A stretch of 64,000 nucleotides of DNA from Tsukamurella sp. PLM1 (GCF_023168325.1 NZ_AP025688.1:806001-870000); one strand, 5' to 3'. Shown: positions 27,603 to 39,173, counted from the first letter of the stretch. Numbers and translations are program-made. Notes: generated by a model from the letters alone, not told the origin.

Positions 27603-29717
27603 TCACGGGAGCAGCAGCGCGACCACGAGGTCGATCAGCTTGATCCCGAGGAAGGGGGCCACGATGCCGCCGAGGCCGTAGATCGCGAGGTTGCGGGCCA
27701 GCAGCTTGTCGGCCGACTTGGCGGTGTACTTCACGCCGCGCATGGCCAGCGGGATCAGCGCGACGATGATGAGCGCGTTGAAGATCACCGCCGAGAGGAT
27801 TGCCGACTGCGGGCTGTGCAGACGCATCACGTTGAGCACGTCCAGCTGCGGCGCCAGCGGCACGAACATCGCGGGGATGATCGCGAAGTACTTCGCGATG
27901 TCGTTGGCGATGGAGAACGTGGTCAGCGCGCCGCGCGTGATGAGCAGCTGCTTGCCGATCTCCACGACGTCGATGAGCTTCGTCGGGTCGGAGTCCAGGT
28001 CGATCATGTTCCCGGCCTCCTTCGCGGCGGAGGTGCCCGTGTTCATCGTGACGCCCACGTCGGCCTGCGCGAGCGCGGGCGCGTCGTTGGTGCCGTCGCC
28101 GGTCATCGCGACGAGGCGGCCGCCCTCCTGCTGCTGCTTGATCAGGGCCAGCTTGTCCTCGGGGGTGGCCTCGGCGAGGTAGTCGTCGACGCCGGCCTCC
28201 TCGGCGATGGCCTTGGCGGTGAGCGGGTTGTCGCCAGTGATCATCACGGTGCGGATGCCCATCTCACGCAGCTGCGCGAAGCGCTCCCGCATGCCGGCCT
28301 TGACCACGTCCTTGAGGTGGATGACGCCCACCAGGGTAGGGGCGGCCCCGGGCTCGGCGTGCGCCACCACGAGCGGTGTACCGCCGGAGGCGGAGATCTC
28401 GTCCACGGCCAGCCGCACGTCGACGGCGCCCAGCGCCTCGATGTCGCCATCGGTCAGAGCGGCGTCGCCGCGGTGCTCCGCGGCCACCCATGCCAGCACG
28501 GCGGCGGAGGCGCCCTTGCGGATCCGCGTGCCGTCCGGCAGGTCCACACCGGACATGCGCGTCTGCGCCGTGAACGGCACCACGGTGCCGAGGCGCACCG
28601 TCGGTATCTCGTGACCGTGGGTCGCGGCCAGGTCCACGATCGAACGTCCCTCGGGCGTCTCGTCCGCGAGCGAGGCGAGCAGCGCGTGCGCGGCGAGGCC
28701 GTGCTCGTCGACCCCCGCCACGGGGTGGAACGACGTGGCCCGGCGGTTGCCGTAGGTGATGGTGCCGGTCTTGTCGAGCAGCAGCGTCGAGACGTCGCCC
28801 GCGGCCTCCACCGCGCGGCCCGACTTGGCGATCACGTTGCGCTGCACCAGCCGGTCCATCCCGGCGATGCCGATCGCGGAGAGCAGCGCGCCGATCGTCG
28901 TGGGGATGAGGCAGACGAGTAGCGCCACGAGCACCACCACGTCGACCGCGCCGCCCGAGTAGATCGCCATCGGCTGCAGCGTCGCGACGGCCAGCAGGAA
29001 GATGATCGTGAGCACCGTGAGCAGGATGTTCAGGGCGATCTCGTTCGGCGTCTTCTGCCGGTTCGCGCCCTCGACGAGGCCGATCATCCGGTCGATGAAG
29101 CTCATGCCGGGCTCGGTCCTGATCTCGACCACGATGCGGTCGGACAGCACGCGGGTGCCGCCGGTGACGGCGCAGCGGTCGCCGCCGGACTCGCGCACGA
29201 CGGGCGCGGACTCGCCGGTGATCGCCGACTCGTCCACGGTGGCCATGCCCTCGACCACGTCGCCGTCGCCGGGGATCACCTCGCCGGCCTCGACGATCAC
29301 CCGGTCACCCACGTGCAGCTGCGAGCCGGGCACCTGCTCCTCGGCGCCGTCGGCGCGGCGCAGGCGCGCCACCGTCTCCGTCTTCGCCTTGCGCAGCGAA
29401 TCGGCCTGGGCCCGGCCGCGGCCCTCGGCGACCGCCTCCGCGAGGTTCGCGAAGAGCACCGTCGCCCAGAGGAAGACGGCCACGGACCACGCGAACACCG
29501 AGGGGTTCACGATCGCCAGCGCGGTCGTGTAGACCGAGGCGATCCAGACCACGAAGACGACGGGCTGCCGGATCTGCGTGCGCGGGTCCAGCTTGGTGGC
29601 CGCGCGGGGCAGCGCCGTCTTGAGCTCGGCGAGCGAGAAGGCGGAGCGCCGCTTGGGTGCCGGGGTGACGGCCTTCGGGTCCGACGGGGTGGGGGTGCCG
29701 GTCAGCGTGTGCGTCAC
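27603..29717 (-). CDS. kdpB: Potassium-transporting ATPase ATP-binding subunit KdpB
   Basis: 704 aa from GTG 29717, which overlaps the kdpA stop (GTGA). P-type ATPase with [13 protein letters not shown] (phosphorylated Asp), TGES actuator motif, [17 protein letters not shown] hinge and the KdpB-typical membrane region [19 protein letters not shown]. Hydrolyses ATP to drive K+ uptake through KdpA. The frame extends upstream of 29717 by chance. Confidence 0.95.
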   Translation of the reverse strand: MTHTLTGTPTPSDPKAVTPAPKRRSAFSLAELKTALPRAATKLDPRTQIRQPVVFVVWIASVYTTALAIVNPSVFAWSVAVFLWATVLFANLAEAVAEGRGRAQADSLRKAKTETVARLRRADGAEEQVPGSQLHVGDRVIVEAGEVIPGDGDVVEGMATVDESAITGESAPVVRESGGDRCAVTGGTRVLSDRIVVEIRTEPGMSFIDRMIGLVEGANRQKTPNEIALNILLTVLTIIFLLAVATLQPMAIYSGGAVDVVVLVALLVCLIPTTIGALLSAIGIAGMDRLVQRNVIAKSGRAVEAAGDVSTLLLDKTGTITYGNRRATSFHPVAGVDEHGLAAHALLASLADETPEGRSIVDLAATHGHEIPTVRLGTVVPFTAQTRMSGVDLPDGTRIRKGASAAVLAWVAAEHRGDAALTDGDIEALGAVDVRLAVDEISASGGTPLVVAHAEPGAAPTLVGVIHLKDVVKAGMRERFAQLREMGIRTVMITGDNPLTAKAIAEEAGVDDYLAEATPEDKLALIKQQQEGGRLVAMTGDGTNDAPALAQADVGVTMNTGTSAAKEAGNMIDLDSDPTKLIDVVEIGKQLLITRGALTTFSIANDIAKYFAIIPAMFVPLAPQLDVLNVMRLHSPQSAILSAVIFNALIIVALIPLAMRGVKYTAKSADKLLARNLAIYGLGGIVAPFLGIKLIDLVVALLLP

Positions 29718-31370
29718 TGGGTGACCTCCGAGATCGGTGCGAGCGCGAGGGCGGGGACGAAGGTCAATCCGGCCACCAGGACCACGACGCCCACGGTGAG
29801 GCCCACGAACAGCGGGCGGTGGGTGGGGATGGTGCCCGCGGTGGCGGGCACGGGGTGCTGCTTGGCGAGCGCGCCGGCCAGGGCGAGGATCGCGACCATC
29901 GGCGCGAACCGGCCGAAGAGCATCGCGACGCCGAGCGTGTAGTTGAACCACGGGGTGTCGACGGCGAGGCCGGCGAAGGCGCTGCCGTTGTTGTTCGCCG
30001 CCGAGGCGTAGGCGTAGAGGACCTCGCTGAGCCCGTGCGCACCGTCGTTGGTCATGGCGGCGACGCCCTGCTCCTGGACCACCGTGGCGGCGGTGCCCAT
30101 CAGCACCAGCGCCGGCATCACCAGGAGGTACAGCGCGGCCAGCGTGATCTCGCGGCGCCCGATCTTCTTGCCCAGGTACTCGGGCGTGCGGCCCACCATG
30201 AGCCCGCACAGGAACACCGTGAGCACGGCGATCACGAGCATCCCGTACAGGCCGGAGCCCACGCCGCCGGGGCTGATCTCACCGAGCAGCATGTTCACCA
30301 GCGCGGCACCGCCGGCGCCGGGGTGAGGCTGTCGTGCGCGGCGTTCACGGCGCCCGTCGACGTGCTGGTGGTGGCGGTGGCGAACAGTCCCGTGCCCCAC
30401 TGGCCGATGCGCAGCTCCGGCCCTCGAGGGCGGCGCCCGCGGCGCGGGTCGCCGTGCCCTGGCCGCCGAGCTGGGCCCCGATCGAGATCGCGGTCGAGAC
30501 GGAGAAGATCACCGCCATCGCGCCGAGGATCGCGTACCCCTGCCGGTGGTTGCCGACGAGGTTGCCCAGCATGCGGGGCATCGCGACGGGGATGAGCAGG
30601 ATGAGGAAGATCTGGAACAGGTTGGTCGCGGCCGTCGGGTTCTCGAAGGCGTGCGCCGAGTTGGCGTTGAAGTAGCCGCCGCCGTTGGTGCCGAGGAGCT
30701 TGATGACCTCCTGGCTCGCGACCAGGCCGCCGGTGAGCACCTGCTTCTGCCCGTCGAGGCCGACGATCTCGTGCCGCTGCCACAGCGTCTGCACCACGCC
30801 CTGCGCCATGAGGACGACCGCACCGATCGCGGCGATCGGCAGCAGCACGCGCAGCGTGATGCGGGTGAGGTCCACCCAGAAGTTGCCCAGCCGGTCGGTG
30901 CGGGAGCGGACGAAGCCGCGGACCAGCGCCACCGCCACCGCGATGCCGACGGCCGCCGAGACGAAGTTCTGCACCGCGAGGCCGATCGCCTGCGCGATGA
31001 GGTTCATGGCGCCCTCGCCGGAGTACCACTGCCAGTTGGTGTTGGTGACGAAGGAGATCGCGGTGTTGAGGGCCTCGTCGAGCCGCCACTGCTTCGGCTC
31101 GACGCCGGGCAGCCAACCCTGGACGAGGAGCAGGATCGTGAGCGCGACGATGCTGACGGCGCTGAACGCCAGCGCCGCGACCGTGTACACGCGGTAACCC
31201 TGCTCGGCCTCGGGATCGGCGCCCACGAGGCGGTAGATCACGCGCTCCACCCGCCAGTGCTTCGGCGTGGTGACCACGTGCGCCAGGTAGTCGCCCAACG
31301 GGCGGTACGCGATCGCCAGCGCCGCGACCAGGGTGCCGATCGTCAGCAGCCCGGAGAGGGTGCCGCTCAT
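29714..31370 (-). CDS. kdpA: Potassium-transporting ATPase subunit KdpA, two frame breaks
   Basis: About 552 aa after repair. Selectivity filter-like loops are visible: [56 protein letters not shown] and [16 protein letters not shown]. One base lost near 30425 (CCGGCCCTCGAGGG) and one near 30320 (GCACCGCCGGCGCCGG). Ten membrane segments expected. Binds and passes K+; ATG overlaps the kdpF stop. Confidence 0.92.
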
Positions 31371-31459
31371 CAGAAGCGCTCCGGGCGCAGCAGGGCGTAC
31401 AGCAGGTACGCCAGGGTGAGGATCGTCGCGGCGAGCGCCAGCGCGTTGGAGATGTCCAT
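31370..31459 (-). CDS. kdpF: KdpF small subunit
   Basis: 29 aa: a single membrane helix, MDISNALALAATILTLAYLL, then YALLRPERF. Length and sequence fit KdpF, a lipid-like stabiliser of the Kdp complex. First gene of the kdp operon; TGATG overlap with kdpA. Upstream, 31460–31551 holds the divergent control region with MFS; a CGTTAACG palindrome is at 31499–31506. Confidence 0.9.
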   Translation of the reverse strand: MDISNALALAATILTLAYLLYALLRPERF

Positions 31460-31551
31460 GGGCTCCACTGGACCACCCGGATCGGCCGGATTCACGCCCC
31501 GTTAACGGCCCCCATGCGGGTCTTGACGCGTTCTTAGCGGATGATGGTTCG

Positions 31552-32763
31552 GTGCCTGAATCACCCGCCGCCGGCTCCCCGCAGACGACGCAGCGGGTTC
31601 CCGGCGAGGTGTGGGTGCTGGTGGCGGCTAGCTTCGTGATCGCCCTCGGCTACGGCGTGGTCGCGCCCGCGCTGCCGGCCTTCGCGCGCACCTTCGACGT
31701 GGGCATCGGCGCCGCGTCCGCGGTGGTCAGCGCGTTCGCGATCATGCGCCTGGCGTTCGCGCCGGCCACCGGACCGCTGGTGAAGGCGTTCGGCGAGCGC
31801 TGGATCTACATGGTCGGCCTGCTCGTGGTCGCGGCGTCCACACTGGCCGTCGCGTTCGCGCAGACCTACTGGCAGCTCATGCTGTTCCGCGGCCTCGGCG
31901 GCGTGGGCTCGGTGATGTTCACCGTCTCGGCGATGGGCCTGATGATCCGCATCGCGCCACCCGACATCCGCGGCCGCGTCTCGGGCGTCTACTCCTCGAG
32001 CTTCGTGCTCGGCGGCATCTGCGGCCCGCTGCTGGGTGGCGCGCTGGTCGGGTTCGGGCTGCGGGTGCCGTTCGTCGTGTACGCGATCGCCCTCGTGATC
32101 GCCACGGCCGTCGTCGGGTTCGCGCTGCGCGGCAGCGTCCTGGCGGGGCGTGCCGAGGAATCCTCCGAACCGGGTACGACGGTGCGCGAGGCCCTCGCCG
32201 ATTCCGCCTACCGGGCCGCGCTGTTCGCGTCGGTCGTGTTCGGCTGGGTGTACTCGATGCGGGTGTCGCTGCTGCCGCTGTTCTTCGCGGCGGTCCTCGA
32301 CCAGCCCGCCGCGATCGCCGGCTACGCGCTGGCCGCGTACGCCGCGGGCGACGTGCTGGCGATGTTCCCCGCCGGCCGCGCCTCCGACCGGTACGGGCGC
32401 AAGCCGTTCATCATCACCGGCCTGCTCGTGATCGCGGTGGGCACCGTGGCGCTCGGGTACACCGACTCGGTGCTCATGGCGTTCGCCGTCACCGTGGTCG
32501 CCGGGATCGGGACGGGCCTCGTCGCGCCGACGATGCAGGCCACCCTCGCCGACGTGCTGCAGGGCAAAGGACGCAGCGGCGGCGCGCTGTCGGCGTACCA
32601 GATGGCCCAGGACGCCGGCACGATCAGCGGCCCGTTGCTGGCCGGCGCGATCGCCCAGTACTTCGGGTTCACCTGGGCGTTCATCGTCACCGGCGCCCTG
32701 TGCGTGCTCGCGGCGATCGGCTGGATGCTGGCGCGCGAGACCCGCGTGGCCGCACGCGTCTGA
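31552..32763 (+). CDS. MFS transporter
   Basis: 403 aa from GTG 31552. Twelve membrane segments; motif A-like loops GPLVKAFGERW and FPAGRASDRYGRKPFII; GGICGPLLGGAL in helix 5 (motif C, antiporter type). Likely a drug or metabolite:H+ efflux pump. No SD sequence precedes the GTG. Not part of the kdp operon, which is divergent. Confidence 0.85.
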   Translation: MPESPAAGSPQTTQRVPGEVWVLVAASFVIALGYGVVAPALPAFARTFDVGIGAASAVVSAFAIMRLAFAPATGPLVKAFGERWIYMVGLLVVAASTLAVAFAQTYWQLMLFRGLGGVGSVMFTVSAMGLMIRIAPPDIRGRVSGVYSSSFVLGGICGPLLGGALVGFGLRVPFVVYAIALVIATAVVGFALRGSVLAGRAEESSEPGTTVREALADSAYRAALFASVVFGWVYSMRVSLLPLFFAAVLDQPAAIAGYALAAYAAGDVLAMFPAGRASDRYGRKPFIITGLLVIAVGTVALGYTDSVLMAFAVTVVAGIGTGLVAPTMQATLADVLQGKGRSGGALSAYQMAQDAGTISGPLLAGAIAQYFGFTWAFIVTGALCVLAAIGWMLARETRVAARV

Positions 32764-32784
32764 CCCGCCCGCTGAACTGTCACC

Positions 32785-32876
32785 GATGTCGTGCGACATA
32801 ACATCGACCTCGGCGCGACACTCGGATTCTGTCCACGGCGGACAGGCTGTCCGACCCGGACGGAATCCGAGTGTCT
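32785..32876. repeat. Palindromic element, family 1, copy 3
   Basis: Between the convergent MFS and pmt genes. Core arms GACACTCGGATTCTGTCC (32817–32834) and complement at 32858–32875. A second small palindrome, ATGTCGTGCGACAT, lies at about 32786–32799, and the stretch between matches copy 2. Confidence 0.75.
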
Positions 32877-32972
32877 GCCGGGACAGCGTGCCTCCGCTCG
32901 CTCGCCCGCCCGCAGCTCAGCGCGCCGCTACCCGCGCGACGGCCGGGCACCGTCGGCCACGGGGACCGAACG

Positions 32973-34583
32973 CTACTGCCAGCTGGGCAACCACAACTCC
33001 AGGCGCCACCACCACATGGGGATCGGCGCGGCGGTGAGGATGGGCCACAGCCACGCGAAGTTCAGCACCACGAGGCTGGTGTAGAGCACCACGAGCCAGC
33101 GGCCCAGCTGCAGGCGTTCGAAGCCGAAATAGCGGGCGCGGCCGTCGAGGCCCATCACCTCGCGGCAGATCAGCGCGATCATGATGCACAGGAAGGGCAT
33201 CAGGGTGAGGGCGTAGAAGTAGTACATCTGCCGGTCGAGCGCCACGAACCACGGCAGGAACGTGACGAAGTACATGGTGACGGGCGCGGCGTAGGCCCAG
33301 TCGCGTTTGACGAACACCTTCCACAGCGCCCACAGCACCACCGGCACGGCGATCCACGTGAGCGCCGGGGTGCCCACGGCCATCACCGCGCGCACGCACG
33401 GGCCGTCGCCGCACATGCCGCCCGACTGGTCCGCCGTGTAGTGGTAGAGCATCGGCCGCAGGCCCATCGGCCACGTCCACGGCTTCGACTCCCAGGGGTG
33501 ATGGTTGCCCGCGGAGTTGGTGAGGCCGTCGTGGAAGTCGAGGATCGACTGCTCGTAGAAGATCAGCGAGCGCAGCGCCGCCGGCACCCAGCCGAACGTC
33601 CCGCCTTCGGTGACCTGGTTGCCCACGGCGTAGCGGTAGACCGACGTCTCGGACGCGAACCACGGCCAGAACGTGCCCAGGTACACCAGGACCGGAAGCA
33701 CGGCCAACGACATGCCCGACGGCACCAGGTCGCGCCGCAGCACCCCGAGCCAGGGCCGCTGCACGTCGTACTCGCGGCGATTGGCCACGTCGAAGGCCAG
33801 CGACAGCACCAGGATGCCGATGAGGAAGTAGATGCCCGACCACTTCACGCCACACGCCAGCCCCACCATCAGCGCGGCCGAGAACCGCCACCAGCGGAAG
33901 CCGAAGCGCGGCCCGTACACGCTGTCGTGGATGCGGCCCTCGATCGCGGCGGTGTGGAGGCGCCGCCGCATCTGATCGCGGTCGACGAGGATCATCGAGA
34001 ACGCGGCGAACCCGAAGAACACCAGGAAGATGTCGAGCAGCGCGACGCGGGACGAGACCATCGTGAGCCCGTCGCAGATCAGGAACAGCCCCGCGAGCCC
34101 GCCGATCAGCGTCGAGCGGCTCAGCCTTCGCGCCGCCCGGATCACCAGGAACACCAGCAGCGTGCCGCACACCGCCGACATGAACCGCCAGCCCAGCGGT
34201 GTGTACCCGAACAACCACTCGCCGACCGCGATCATCCACTTGCCCACGGGCGGGTGCACGATCAGGCCGAAGCCCGGGTTGTCCTCGATCCACTGCCCGC
34301 CGGTGAGCACCTGCCAGCCCTGCGGCGCGTAGTGCTTCTCGTCGAACACGGGCGTCTGCACGGCCTGCGTGCCGAGGAACCCGGCGTTGCTGGGGTAGCC
34401 GAGCGTGAAGAACCGGGTCGCGGCGGCGACCGCCGTCAGGATCAGCGTGACCGTCCAGCCGAACGCGCGGTCGGTGGCGCCGAAGACCGCGGGCGGGAGC
34501 GTCCGCCCGGGGCTCGCCATCGGCCGGTCGGGGCCCGGCGCGGCCCTGCCTTCGGGGGTTGCCACAGCGGTCACGCGACCCAT
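32973..34583 (-). CDS. pmt: Protein O-mannosyltransferase Pmt
   Basis: 536 aa, GT39 family, moves mannose from polyprenyl-phosphate-mannose to Ser/Thr of exported proteins. First periplasmic loop has the catalytic acidic pair in TPVFDEKHYAPQGW; then GLIVHPPVGKWMIAVGEW and about ten more membrane segments; NHHPWESKPWTWPMGLRP near residue 370 is conserved. Orthologue Rv1002c; divergent from rsmI 15 bp away, as in M. tuberculosis. Confidence 0.93.
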   Translation of the reverse strand: MGRVTAVATPEGRAAPGPDRPMASPGRTLPPAVFGATDRAFGWTVTLILTAVAAATRFFTLGYPSNAGFLGTQAVQTPVFDEKHYAPQGWQVLTGGQWIEDNPGFGLIVHPPVGKWMIAVGEWLFGYTPLGWRFMSAVCGTLLVFLVIRAARRLSRSTLIGGLAGLFLICDGLTMVSSRVALLDIFLVFFGFAAFSMILVDRDQMRRRLHTAAIEGRIHDSVYGPRFGFRWWRFSAALMVGLACGVKWSGIYFLIGILVLSLAFDVANRREYDVQRPWLGVLRRDLVPSGMSLAVLPVLVYLGTFWPWFASETSVYRYAVGNQVTEGGTFGWVPAALRSLIFYEQSILDFHDGLTNSAGNHHPWESKPWTWPMGLRPMLYHYTADQSGGMCGDGPCVRAVMAVGTPALTWIAVPVVLWALWKVFVKRDWAYAAPVTMYFVTFLPWFVALDRQMYYFYALTLMPFLCIMIALICREVMGLDGRARYFGFERLQLGRWLVVLYTSLVVLNFAWLWPILTAAPIPMWWWRLELWLPSWQ

Positions 34584-34598
34584 CGTAGGGTGTGACCC

Positions 34599-35439
34599 GT
34601 GGGATCAGACGGAGCGAGCGGTGTCTTGATCGTCGCCGGCGTACCGATGGGCAACCCGGGTGACGCCACCGCGCGACTGATCGCGGCGCTCGGCTCCGCC
34701 GACGTGATCGCCGCCGAGGACACCCGCCGCGCCCGCTCGCTGGCCGCCGCCCTGGATGTGGAGCCGCCCGGCCGCGTGCTCAGCTTCTACGACCACAACG
34801 AGGCCGGCCGCATCCCCCAGCTGCTCGCCGCCCTCGAAACGGGCCAGACGGTCCTCCTGATCACCGATGCCGGCATGCCGTCGGTCTCCGACCCCGGATA
34901 CCGCCTGGTCGCGGCGTGCGTCGAGGCCGGTCTCCGGGTCACCTGCCTGCCCGGGCCGTCGGCCGTCACCACCGCCTGGCCCTGTCCGGGCTGCCCGTCG
35001 AGCGGTTCCAGTTCGACGGTTTCGCCCCGCGCAAGTCCGGTGCCCGGCGAGCTTGGCTCGCCGAACTCGTCACCGAGCGGCGGGCCTGTGTCTTCTTCGA
35101 GTCGCCGCACCGCCTGGCCGAGACGCTGGCCGACGCGCGCGACGTGCTGGGGCGGACCGTCGGGCCGCGGTGTGTCGCGAGCTGACCAAGACGTACGAGG
35201 AGGTCCGGCGCGGCGCGCTGGGCGAGCTCGCCGACTGGGCCGCCGACGGGGTGCGCGGCGAGATCACGGTCGTGCTCGAGGGGGCCGCCGCGGTCGCGGC
35301 GAACCCGGAGGACCACGTGGCCGCGGTGCTGCGCCGCGTCGATGCGGGGGAGCGGCTCAAGGACGCCTGCGCCGCCGTCGCCGCCGAGACCGGCGCGTCC
35401 AAGCGTGAGCTCTACGAGGCCGTGCTCGCCGCCCGCTGA
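34599..35439 (+). CDS. rsmI: 16S rRNA 2'-O-methyltransferase RsmI, two frame breaks
   Basis: About 280 aa. Methylates C1402 of 16S rRNA. VAGVPMGNPGDATARLIAAL, AEDTRRARSLA, LSFYDHNEAGRIPQLL, ITDAGMPSVSDPGYRLV and LPGPSAVTTA are clear; lost bases near 34972 and 35166 interrupt ALSGLPVERFQFDGFAPRK and VCRELTKTYEEVRRG. An alternative reading that ends at 35408 or 35185 would cut the protein in pieces. The end overlaps the convergent membrane protein gene by 28 bp. Confidence 0.9.
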
Positions 35440-35906
35440 CCCGCGTCGGGCCGGGCCGCCGGCCGCGTCAGGAGCAGGCGCAGCGCGCCCACCACGACGA
35501 TGCCGCCGACCGCCATGTCGAGGTAGTGGCAGGCCATCGCGCCCAGGTAGGTGGGCCCGCCCCACGCGTTGACGGTGAAGTTCGGGTCCAGCCCCGCCAG
35601 CACCTGCACGCCCGCCCGGAACGCCGCGAACATCAGCACCCCGAGCAGCGGGACGGCCGCGAGCAGCCGGGCCGGCGTGACCGCCGGGACACGGGGCGGC
35701 CACCGTCGGACCCGGATCGCGACGATGAGGGCCACCCCGACCACGGCCACCACCGCGTGCTGCGGCCACGCCGCGGTCCACGGCACGAAGCCCGCGACGA
35801 CCGGGTTGCGCCGGGTGTAGAGGAATCCGCCGAACGCCAGGCCCGCCACGAACGCGAGCGCCGAGCAGGGGAACCGGCGCAGCGCCGGGATGCGGAGAAC
35901 GGTCAC
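35412..35906 (-). CDS. Hypothetical membrane protein
   Basis: 164 aa from GTG 35906. Four hydrophobic stretches (ALAFVAGLAFGGFLY, AVVAVVGVALIVAIRV, LLAAVPLLGVLMFAAFRAG, MAVGGIVVVGALRLLL) and a conserved-looking centre FTVNAWGGPTYLGAMACHYLDM. Position matches Rv1004c, between rsmI and pabB, but similarity cannot be judged here. Convergent with rsmI, overlapping by 28 bp. Function unknown. Confidence 0.6.
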   Translation of the reverse strand: MTVLRIPALRRFPCSALAFVAGLAFGGFLYTRRNPVVAGFVPWTAAWPQHAVVAVVGVALIVAIRVRRWPPRVPAVTPARLLAAVPLLGVLMFAAFRAGVQVLAGLDPNFTVNAWGGPTYLGAMACHYLDMAVGGIVVVGALRLLLTRPAARPDAGQRAASTAS

Positions 35907-35941
35907 GAGGGCAGCGTCGCGCGCCGGGACGCTCGGGCGCC

Positions 35942-37068
35942 TCACCCGTGCGGGGAGATTGCGGCCGCGCCGGGAACCCGACGATCGACGCCGCCTTGTC
36001 CAGGCACTCGCGCCACTCCGCGTCCGGCTCCGAGTCGATGGTGATGCCGCCGCCCACGCCGAGCCGTAGCGCACCGTCGCGGGCCTCGACGGTGCGGATC
36101 GCCACGTTGAGGTCGAGGCCGGTCAGCGGATGGTCGATGCCGAGCGCGCCGCAGTAGGTGCCGCGGGTGTGCCGCTCCCACGCGGTGATGCGAGTCCGGG
36201 CGGCGAGCTTCGGGGTGCCCGTGATCGACGCGGGTGGGAACGTCGCGTCGAGGAGGTCCGCGCGGGTGGTGCCTGGGCGCTGCCGGGCGGTGACGGTGGA
36301 GACGAGGTGCCAGACCCCGGGCGCGGGCTCCACGCGCAGCAACTCCGGTGTCCGGACGGTGCCGGTTGCGGCGACCCGGCTCAGGTCGTTGCGCACCAGG
36401 TCCACGATCATCACGTTCTCGGCGACGTCCTTCACGCTGGCGCGCAGGTCCTCCGCGGGCTCGGCGAGCGGGAGCGTGCCCTTGATCGGGCGCTCAGTGA
36501 GCAGGCCGTCGCGTTCGGCGAGGAAGGTCTCCGGGGAGAAGGACGCGACGGCGCCCCAGTCGCCCTCGAGGTAGGCCGCCTTCGCGGGCGCCGTCGCGGA
36601 GGCGATGTCGCAGAACATCTCCAGCGGCGCGCCCGTGAGCGTTCCGTCGAACCGGGTGCACACGTTCACCTGGTAGACGTCTCCGGCGCGGATCGCCTCC
36701 TGGCAGGCGAGGACGGCCGCGCGGTGGTCGCTGCGGTCGGGTGCGGTCCACGCGGCGGTCCAGGGGCGCGGCACCGGCGCCGTCGTGGGGATCGGGAAGG
36801 CGGGATCGGTGCAGGTCCAGCGGCCGTCGTCGGTCAGGAGGAGCAGGGCGCCGGGGTCGCCGCCGATCACCTCGGGGACCAGCCGCGGGTCGCCGGTCAC
36901 GTCCGGATAGCCGATCACGCCGAGCCACGGTCCGCCCTGCGGGTGCGCGCCCGGGCGGAGCTCCGGATCCGGTGCGATCACCGCCCGGAATCCACCCCAC
37001 GAGCCGAGCAGCGCCGCGGGGCGGTGGCCGCGTTCTCGCAGCGCCCGCAGCATGTCGACCGGTTGCAC
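35942..37068 (-). CDS. pabB: Aminodeoxychorismate synthase component I, one frame break
   Basis: About 375 aa from GTG 37068. Chorismate-utilising enzyme: ERPIKGTLP, DLRASVKDVAENVMIVDLVRNDLSRV, PELLRVEPAPGVWHLVSTV, LLDATFPPASITGTPKLAA and LRLGVGGGITIDSEPDAEW are all typical. Makes 4-amino-4-deoxychorismate for folate. A lost base near 35975 (CCCGGCGCGG) hides the true end, GFPGAAAISPHG; unrepaired, the frame would run on into the next gene. Orthologue Rv1005c. Confidence 0.9.
36070..36096. repeat. Inverted pair of the CGACGGTGC motif in pabB
   Basis: CGCACCGTCG (36070–36079) and CGACGGTGCG (36087–36096) face each other across 7 bp and can form a hairpin inside the pabB coding region. Confidence 0.6.
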
Positions 37069-37187
37069 CGCGCCATCCTGTCACGTCCGGCCGACTGGAT
37101 CCGCGATGCAGATCCCACAATGGATCGGGGAGGGATTGGGTGGGTTCCCCCATCGACATCGGCCGCGGATCGCGGGAGGCTGGGTAC

Positions 37188-37493
37188 ATGGGAGAGGACG
37201 TGCGGACCATCGACGCCGGCACCGCGCTCGGCGGGCGCCTGTCCTGGGCGCACATCGGGGTGGGCGCGCTGAGCAACGTGGTGTTCGCCATCGACGGCGA
37301 GTTCGCGCGCAACGCCACCGCGGAGCCCACGCCGGACACGTCCGTGATCGGGGTCGACTACGACCTGGTCTACGTGGCCTACGGCCGCGAGATCGTCCGG
37401 TTCCAGCTGGTGTCCGACGGCACGGTGGTGGCCATCGACCCGATCCCCGCGATCCTGGCCCGCCTCCTCTCCGAGGCCGACCTGCCGCGCTGA
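37188..37493 (+). CDS. Hypothetical protein, 101 aa
   Basis: ATG 37188 with GGGAGG 8 bp upstream. The sequence is soluble and mixed alpha/beta: RTIDAGTALGGRLSWAHIGVG, FAIDGEFARNATAEPTPDT, VAYGREIVRFQLVSDGTVVAIDP. I do not recognise a family. It stands alone, divergent from pabB and 129 bp before metG; nothing notable is seen in that gap. Confidence 0.5.
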   Translation: MGEDVRTIDAGTALGGRLSWAHIGVGALSNVVFAIDGEFARNATAEPTPDTSVIGVDYDLVYVAYGREIVRFQLVSDGTVVAIDPIPAILARLLSEADLPR

Positions 37494-37622
37494 GCTTCGG
37501 CTACCCGAGTACTCATGGTTCGTGGTCGGTGTTCCGGAGGTGATCGCCGTCCGCGGGGGTTGACCCGCCTCGGGAAACGTGCTTGCCCGCACCCTGCGGC
37601 GCACCGATAAGCTGACGCCATC

Positions 37623-39173
37623 ATGGCTGCAGACAAGGCTTTCTTCCTCACCACGGCGATCGCGTACCCGAACGGCGTCCCGCACATCGGGCACGCGTAC
37701 GAGTACATCGCCACGGACGTCATCGCGCGCTTCAAGCGCCTCGACGGCTTCGACGTGTTCTACCTGACGGGCACCGACGAGCACGGCCTCAAGATGCAGC
37801 AGACCGCGGCGAAGGAGGGCATCGAGACCAAGGCCCTCGCCGATCGCAACGCCGCCGCCTTCGAGGCGCTGCAGCGCGCCGTGGGCTCGACCTTCGACCG
37901 CTTCATCCGCACCACCGACGCCGATCACTACACCGCGTCGAAGGCCATCTGGCAGAAGATGGTCGACGCCGGTGACATCTACCTGGGCAAGTACTCGGGC
38001 TGGTACTCGGTGCGCGACGAGGCGTACTACGCCGAGGACGAGACCACCGTCACCGAGAACGGCGTGCGCGTGTCCACGGAGTCCGGCACCGAGGTCGAGT
38101 GGACCGAGGAGGCGTCCTACTTCTTCAAGCTGTCCGCCTACCAGGACCGGCTGCTGCAGCTGTTCGAGGAGCGCCCCGGCTACTTGGAACCTGCCACGCG
38201 CCGCAATGAGATCGTCAGCTTCATCAAGGGTGGCCTCAAGGACCTGTCGATCAGCCGCGACACGTTCGACTGGGGCGTCCCCGTCCCCGGCGACCCGGAC
38301 CACGTCATGTACGTCTGGGTGGACGCGCTCACCAACTACCTCACCGGCGCCGGCTACCCGGACACCGAGTCCGAGCGGTTCCAGACCTACTGGCCGCCGA
38401 AGCTGCAGATCATCGGCAAGGACATCATCCGCTTCCACGCCGTCTACTGGCCCGCGTTCCTCATGAGCGCCGGCATCGAGCTGCCCGAGCGCGTCTTCGC
38501 CCACGGCTTCCTGTTCAACAAGGGCGAGAAGATGAGCAAGTCGGTCGGCAACGTCGTCGACCCGCACGCCCTCATCGCCGGGTACGGTCTCGACGCGCTG
38601 CGCTTCTTCCTGCTCCGCGAGGTCAGCTTCGGCCAGGACGGCAGCTACAGCCACGAGGCCATCGTCGGCCGGATCAACGCCGACCTCGCCAACGAGCTGG
38701 GGAACCTCGCGCAGCGCTCGCTGTCGATGATCAACAAGAACTGTGCGGGTACGGTCCCCACGCCGGGCCCGTTCACGCAGGACGACGATGCCCTCCTCGC
38801 CAAAGCCGACGGCCTGCTGGCGCGCGTGCGCGGCCACGTCGACGACCAGGCCCTGCACCTGTACCTGGAGGCGATCTGGGAGGTCCTCGCCGACACCAAC
38901 CGGTACTTCTCGGCGCAGGAGCCGTGGAAGCTCAAGGCCTCCGACCCGGACCGCATGGCGACGGTGCTGTACGTGACCGCCGAGGTGGTTCGCCAGGTGT
39001 CGCTGCTGCTGCAGCCGGTGATGCCGGAGTCCTCGGAAGAGCTGCTCACCCTGCTCGAGCAGCCGAAGGACCAGCGCACGTTCGAGGCCGTCGCCACGCG
39101 CCTGCGGCCCGGCACGGCGCTGCCGAAGCCGCAGGGCGTGTTCCCGCGCTACGTGGAACCCGAGGCCCAGTAG
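37623..39173 (+). CDS. metG: Methionyl-tRNA synthetase
   Basis: 516 aa, class I aaRS. HIGH motif [13 protein letters not shown] near residue 20 and KMSKS in [17 protein letters not shown] near 303; DYPTPEW-like [25 protein letters not shown]. Short type without the C-terminal tRNA-binding extension, as in other actinobacteria. Intact frame. Orthologue Rv1007c. Confidence 0.96.
   Translation: MAADKAFFLTTAIAYPNGVPHIGHAYEYIATDVIARFKRLDGFDVFYLTGTDEHGLKMQQTAAKEGIETKALADRNAAAFEALQRAVGSTFDRFIRTTDADHYTASKAIWQKMVDAGDIYLGKYSGWYSVRDEAYYAEDETTVTENGVRVSTESGTEVEWTEEASYFFKLSAYQDRLLQLFEERPGYLEPATRRNEIVSFIKGGLKDLSISRDTFDWGVPVPGDPDHVMYVWVDALTNYLTGAGYPDTESERFQTYWPPKLQIIGKDIIRFHAVYWPAFLMSAGIELPERVFAHGFLFNKGEKMSKSVGNVVDPHALIAGYGLDALRFFLLREVSFGQDGSYSHEAIVGRINADLANELGNLAQRSLSMINKNCAGTVPTPGPFTQDDDALLAKADGLLARVRGHVDDQALHLYLEAIWEVLADTNRYFSAQEPWKLKASDPDRMATVLYVTAEVVRQVSLLLQPVMPESSEELLTLLEQPKDQRTFEAVATRLRPGTALPKPQGVFPRYVEPEAQ

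Noticed and set aside
34966..37068. A 700-aa PabB with long C-terminal extension
   Set aside because: The extension is out-of-frame reading of the membrane protein and rsmI antisense; one lost base near 35975 restores the stop at 35942.
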